From Smithellaceae bacterium (lineage in GTDB: Bacteria; Desulfobacterota; Syntrophia; Syntrophales; Smithellaceae), in the NCBI GenBank assembly GCA_028704195.1, contig JAQVLL010000098.1, forward strand, positions 1-7,169: a stretch of 7,169 nucleotides of DNA, in the 5' to 3' direction. The notes beneath the pieces were generated by a model. The model was not told the origin of the DNA. It searched no databases and saw nothing but the letters and a program-made list of their open reading frames with translations. Below, one piece after another: positions 7,062 to 7,169 of this stretch. Position 1 is the stretch's first letter. Each line of letters opens with the position of its first letter. The position numbers and the translations under genes are program-made.

Positions 7062-7169
7062 CGGAAGGGGCTTGTAGAAGCCCGAGTTGACAAGGGGGCT
7101 TGAAAAAGCAGCAGTTGGTATGGTCACGACACCCTGGGGTATTCCGCACGCTTCAGGCTCTGTCGCCGG
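7043..7169 (+). ncRNA. HEARO-like / IscB omegaRNA candidate, 5' part
   Basis: The sequence after pyrH is not the expected frr gene but looks like a structured RNA. GTCAACT (7043-7049) pairs perfectly with AGTTGAC (7085-7091). Inside is a hairpin in which CCCCT (7051-7055) pairs with AGGGG (7066-7070) and CC (7057-7058) with GG (7063-7064), around a TAAC loop with one C.A mismatch. An overlapping alternative is GGGCTT (7068-7073) with AAGCCC (7078-7083) around GTAG. GCTT (7098-7101) pairs with AAGC (7106-7109) around a GAAA tetraloop. The CAACTACCCCTCCC...GGGGCTTG opening matches my memory of HEARO RNAs, which lie upstream of HNH/RuvC nuclease (IscB) genes and act as guide RNAs. The nuclease gene would lie beyond base 7169. 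Not verified by a covariance model. The alternative is the right end of a TnpB-type element read on the minus strand. Confidence 0.55.
7043..7169 (+). mobile_element. left end of an IS200/IS605-superfamily (IscB-type) element inserted at the pyrH 3' end
   Basis: The inserted-element reading rests on three points: the frr gene that usually follows pyrH does not start in the 108 bp after the stop; the subterminal stem-loops are typical of IS200/IS605-like ends; and PyrH carries an atypical six-residue tail exactly where these stems begin. No transposase, nuclease or right end is in the window. Such elements leave no inverted terminal repeats or target duplication, so the boundary (7041-7045) is approximate. 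Confidence 0.45.

Overview
The window is a conserved stretch of housekeeping chromosome from a Gram-negative bacterium. It is most likely a member of the Deltaproteobacteria/Desulfobacterota, perhaps Syntrophales-like. That placement rests on the gene order M23 peptidase - secA - argJ followed by rpsB - tsf - pyrH, the zinc-tailed 839-aa SecA and the compact EF-Ts. It is inference from memory of such genomes, not from a search. All recognised genes lie on the + strand.

Layout: (1) 1-746, the 3' part of an M23 (LytM-type) peptidoglycan endopeptidase gene whose reading frame runs off the left edge. (2) 747-909, a gap with a compact intrinsic terminator (874-898) that overlaps a likely secA promoter (extended -10 at 863-871). 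(3) 910-3429 secA, then argJ 22 bp later (3452-4654) with its own strong Shine-Dalgarno. (4) 4655-4842, a 188-bp gap with a perfect 10-bp inverted repeat after argJ, a good sigma70-type promoter candidate and the rpsB leader. (5) The translation/nucleotide operon rpsB (4843-5658), tsf (best start TTG 5716, end 6321) and pyrH (6321-7061, start overlapping the tsf stop by one base). (6) From about 7043 to the right edge, where frr would normally follow pyrH, there is a stretch that reads as a structured RNA instead of a gene.

The right-hand end is the most interesting part. Starting inside the last codons of pyrH there is a 7-bp perfect stem (7043-7049 with 7085-7091) enclosing a CCCCT/AGGGG hairpin, then a GAAA-tetraloop hairpin and more non-coding sequence. 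Its look and position match the 5' end of a HEARO/omegaRNA, the guide RNA of IscB (HNH/RuvC, IS200/IS605-superfamily) elements. If so, an IscB-type mobile element has inserted at the 3' end of pyrH, has supplied the last few PyrH residues and its stop codon, and would use the adjacent pyrH sequence as its guide. The nuclease gene would lie beyond the window. A TnpB-type element end on the opposite strand is the main alternative.

Functionally, the genes cover cell-wall remodelling (M23), protein export (SecA), arginine biosynthesis (ArgJ), ribosome structure and elongation (S2, EF-Ts) and pyrimidine nucleotide supply (UMP kinase). SecA, S2, EF-Ts and PyrH are generally essential, so any insertion here must leave them working.
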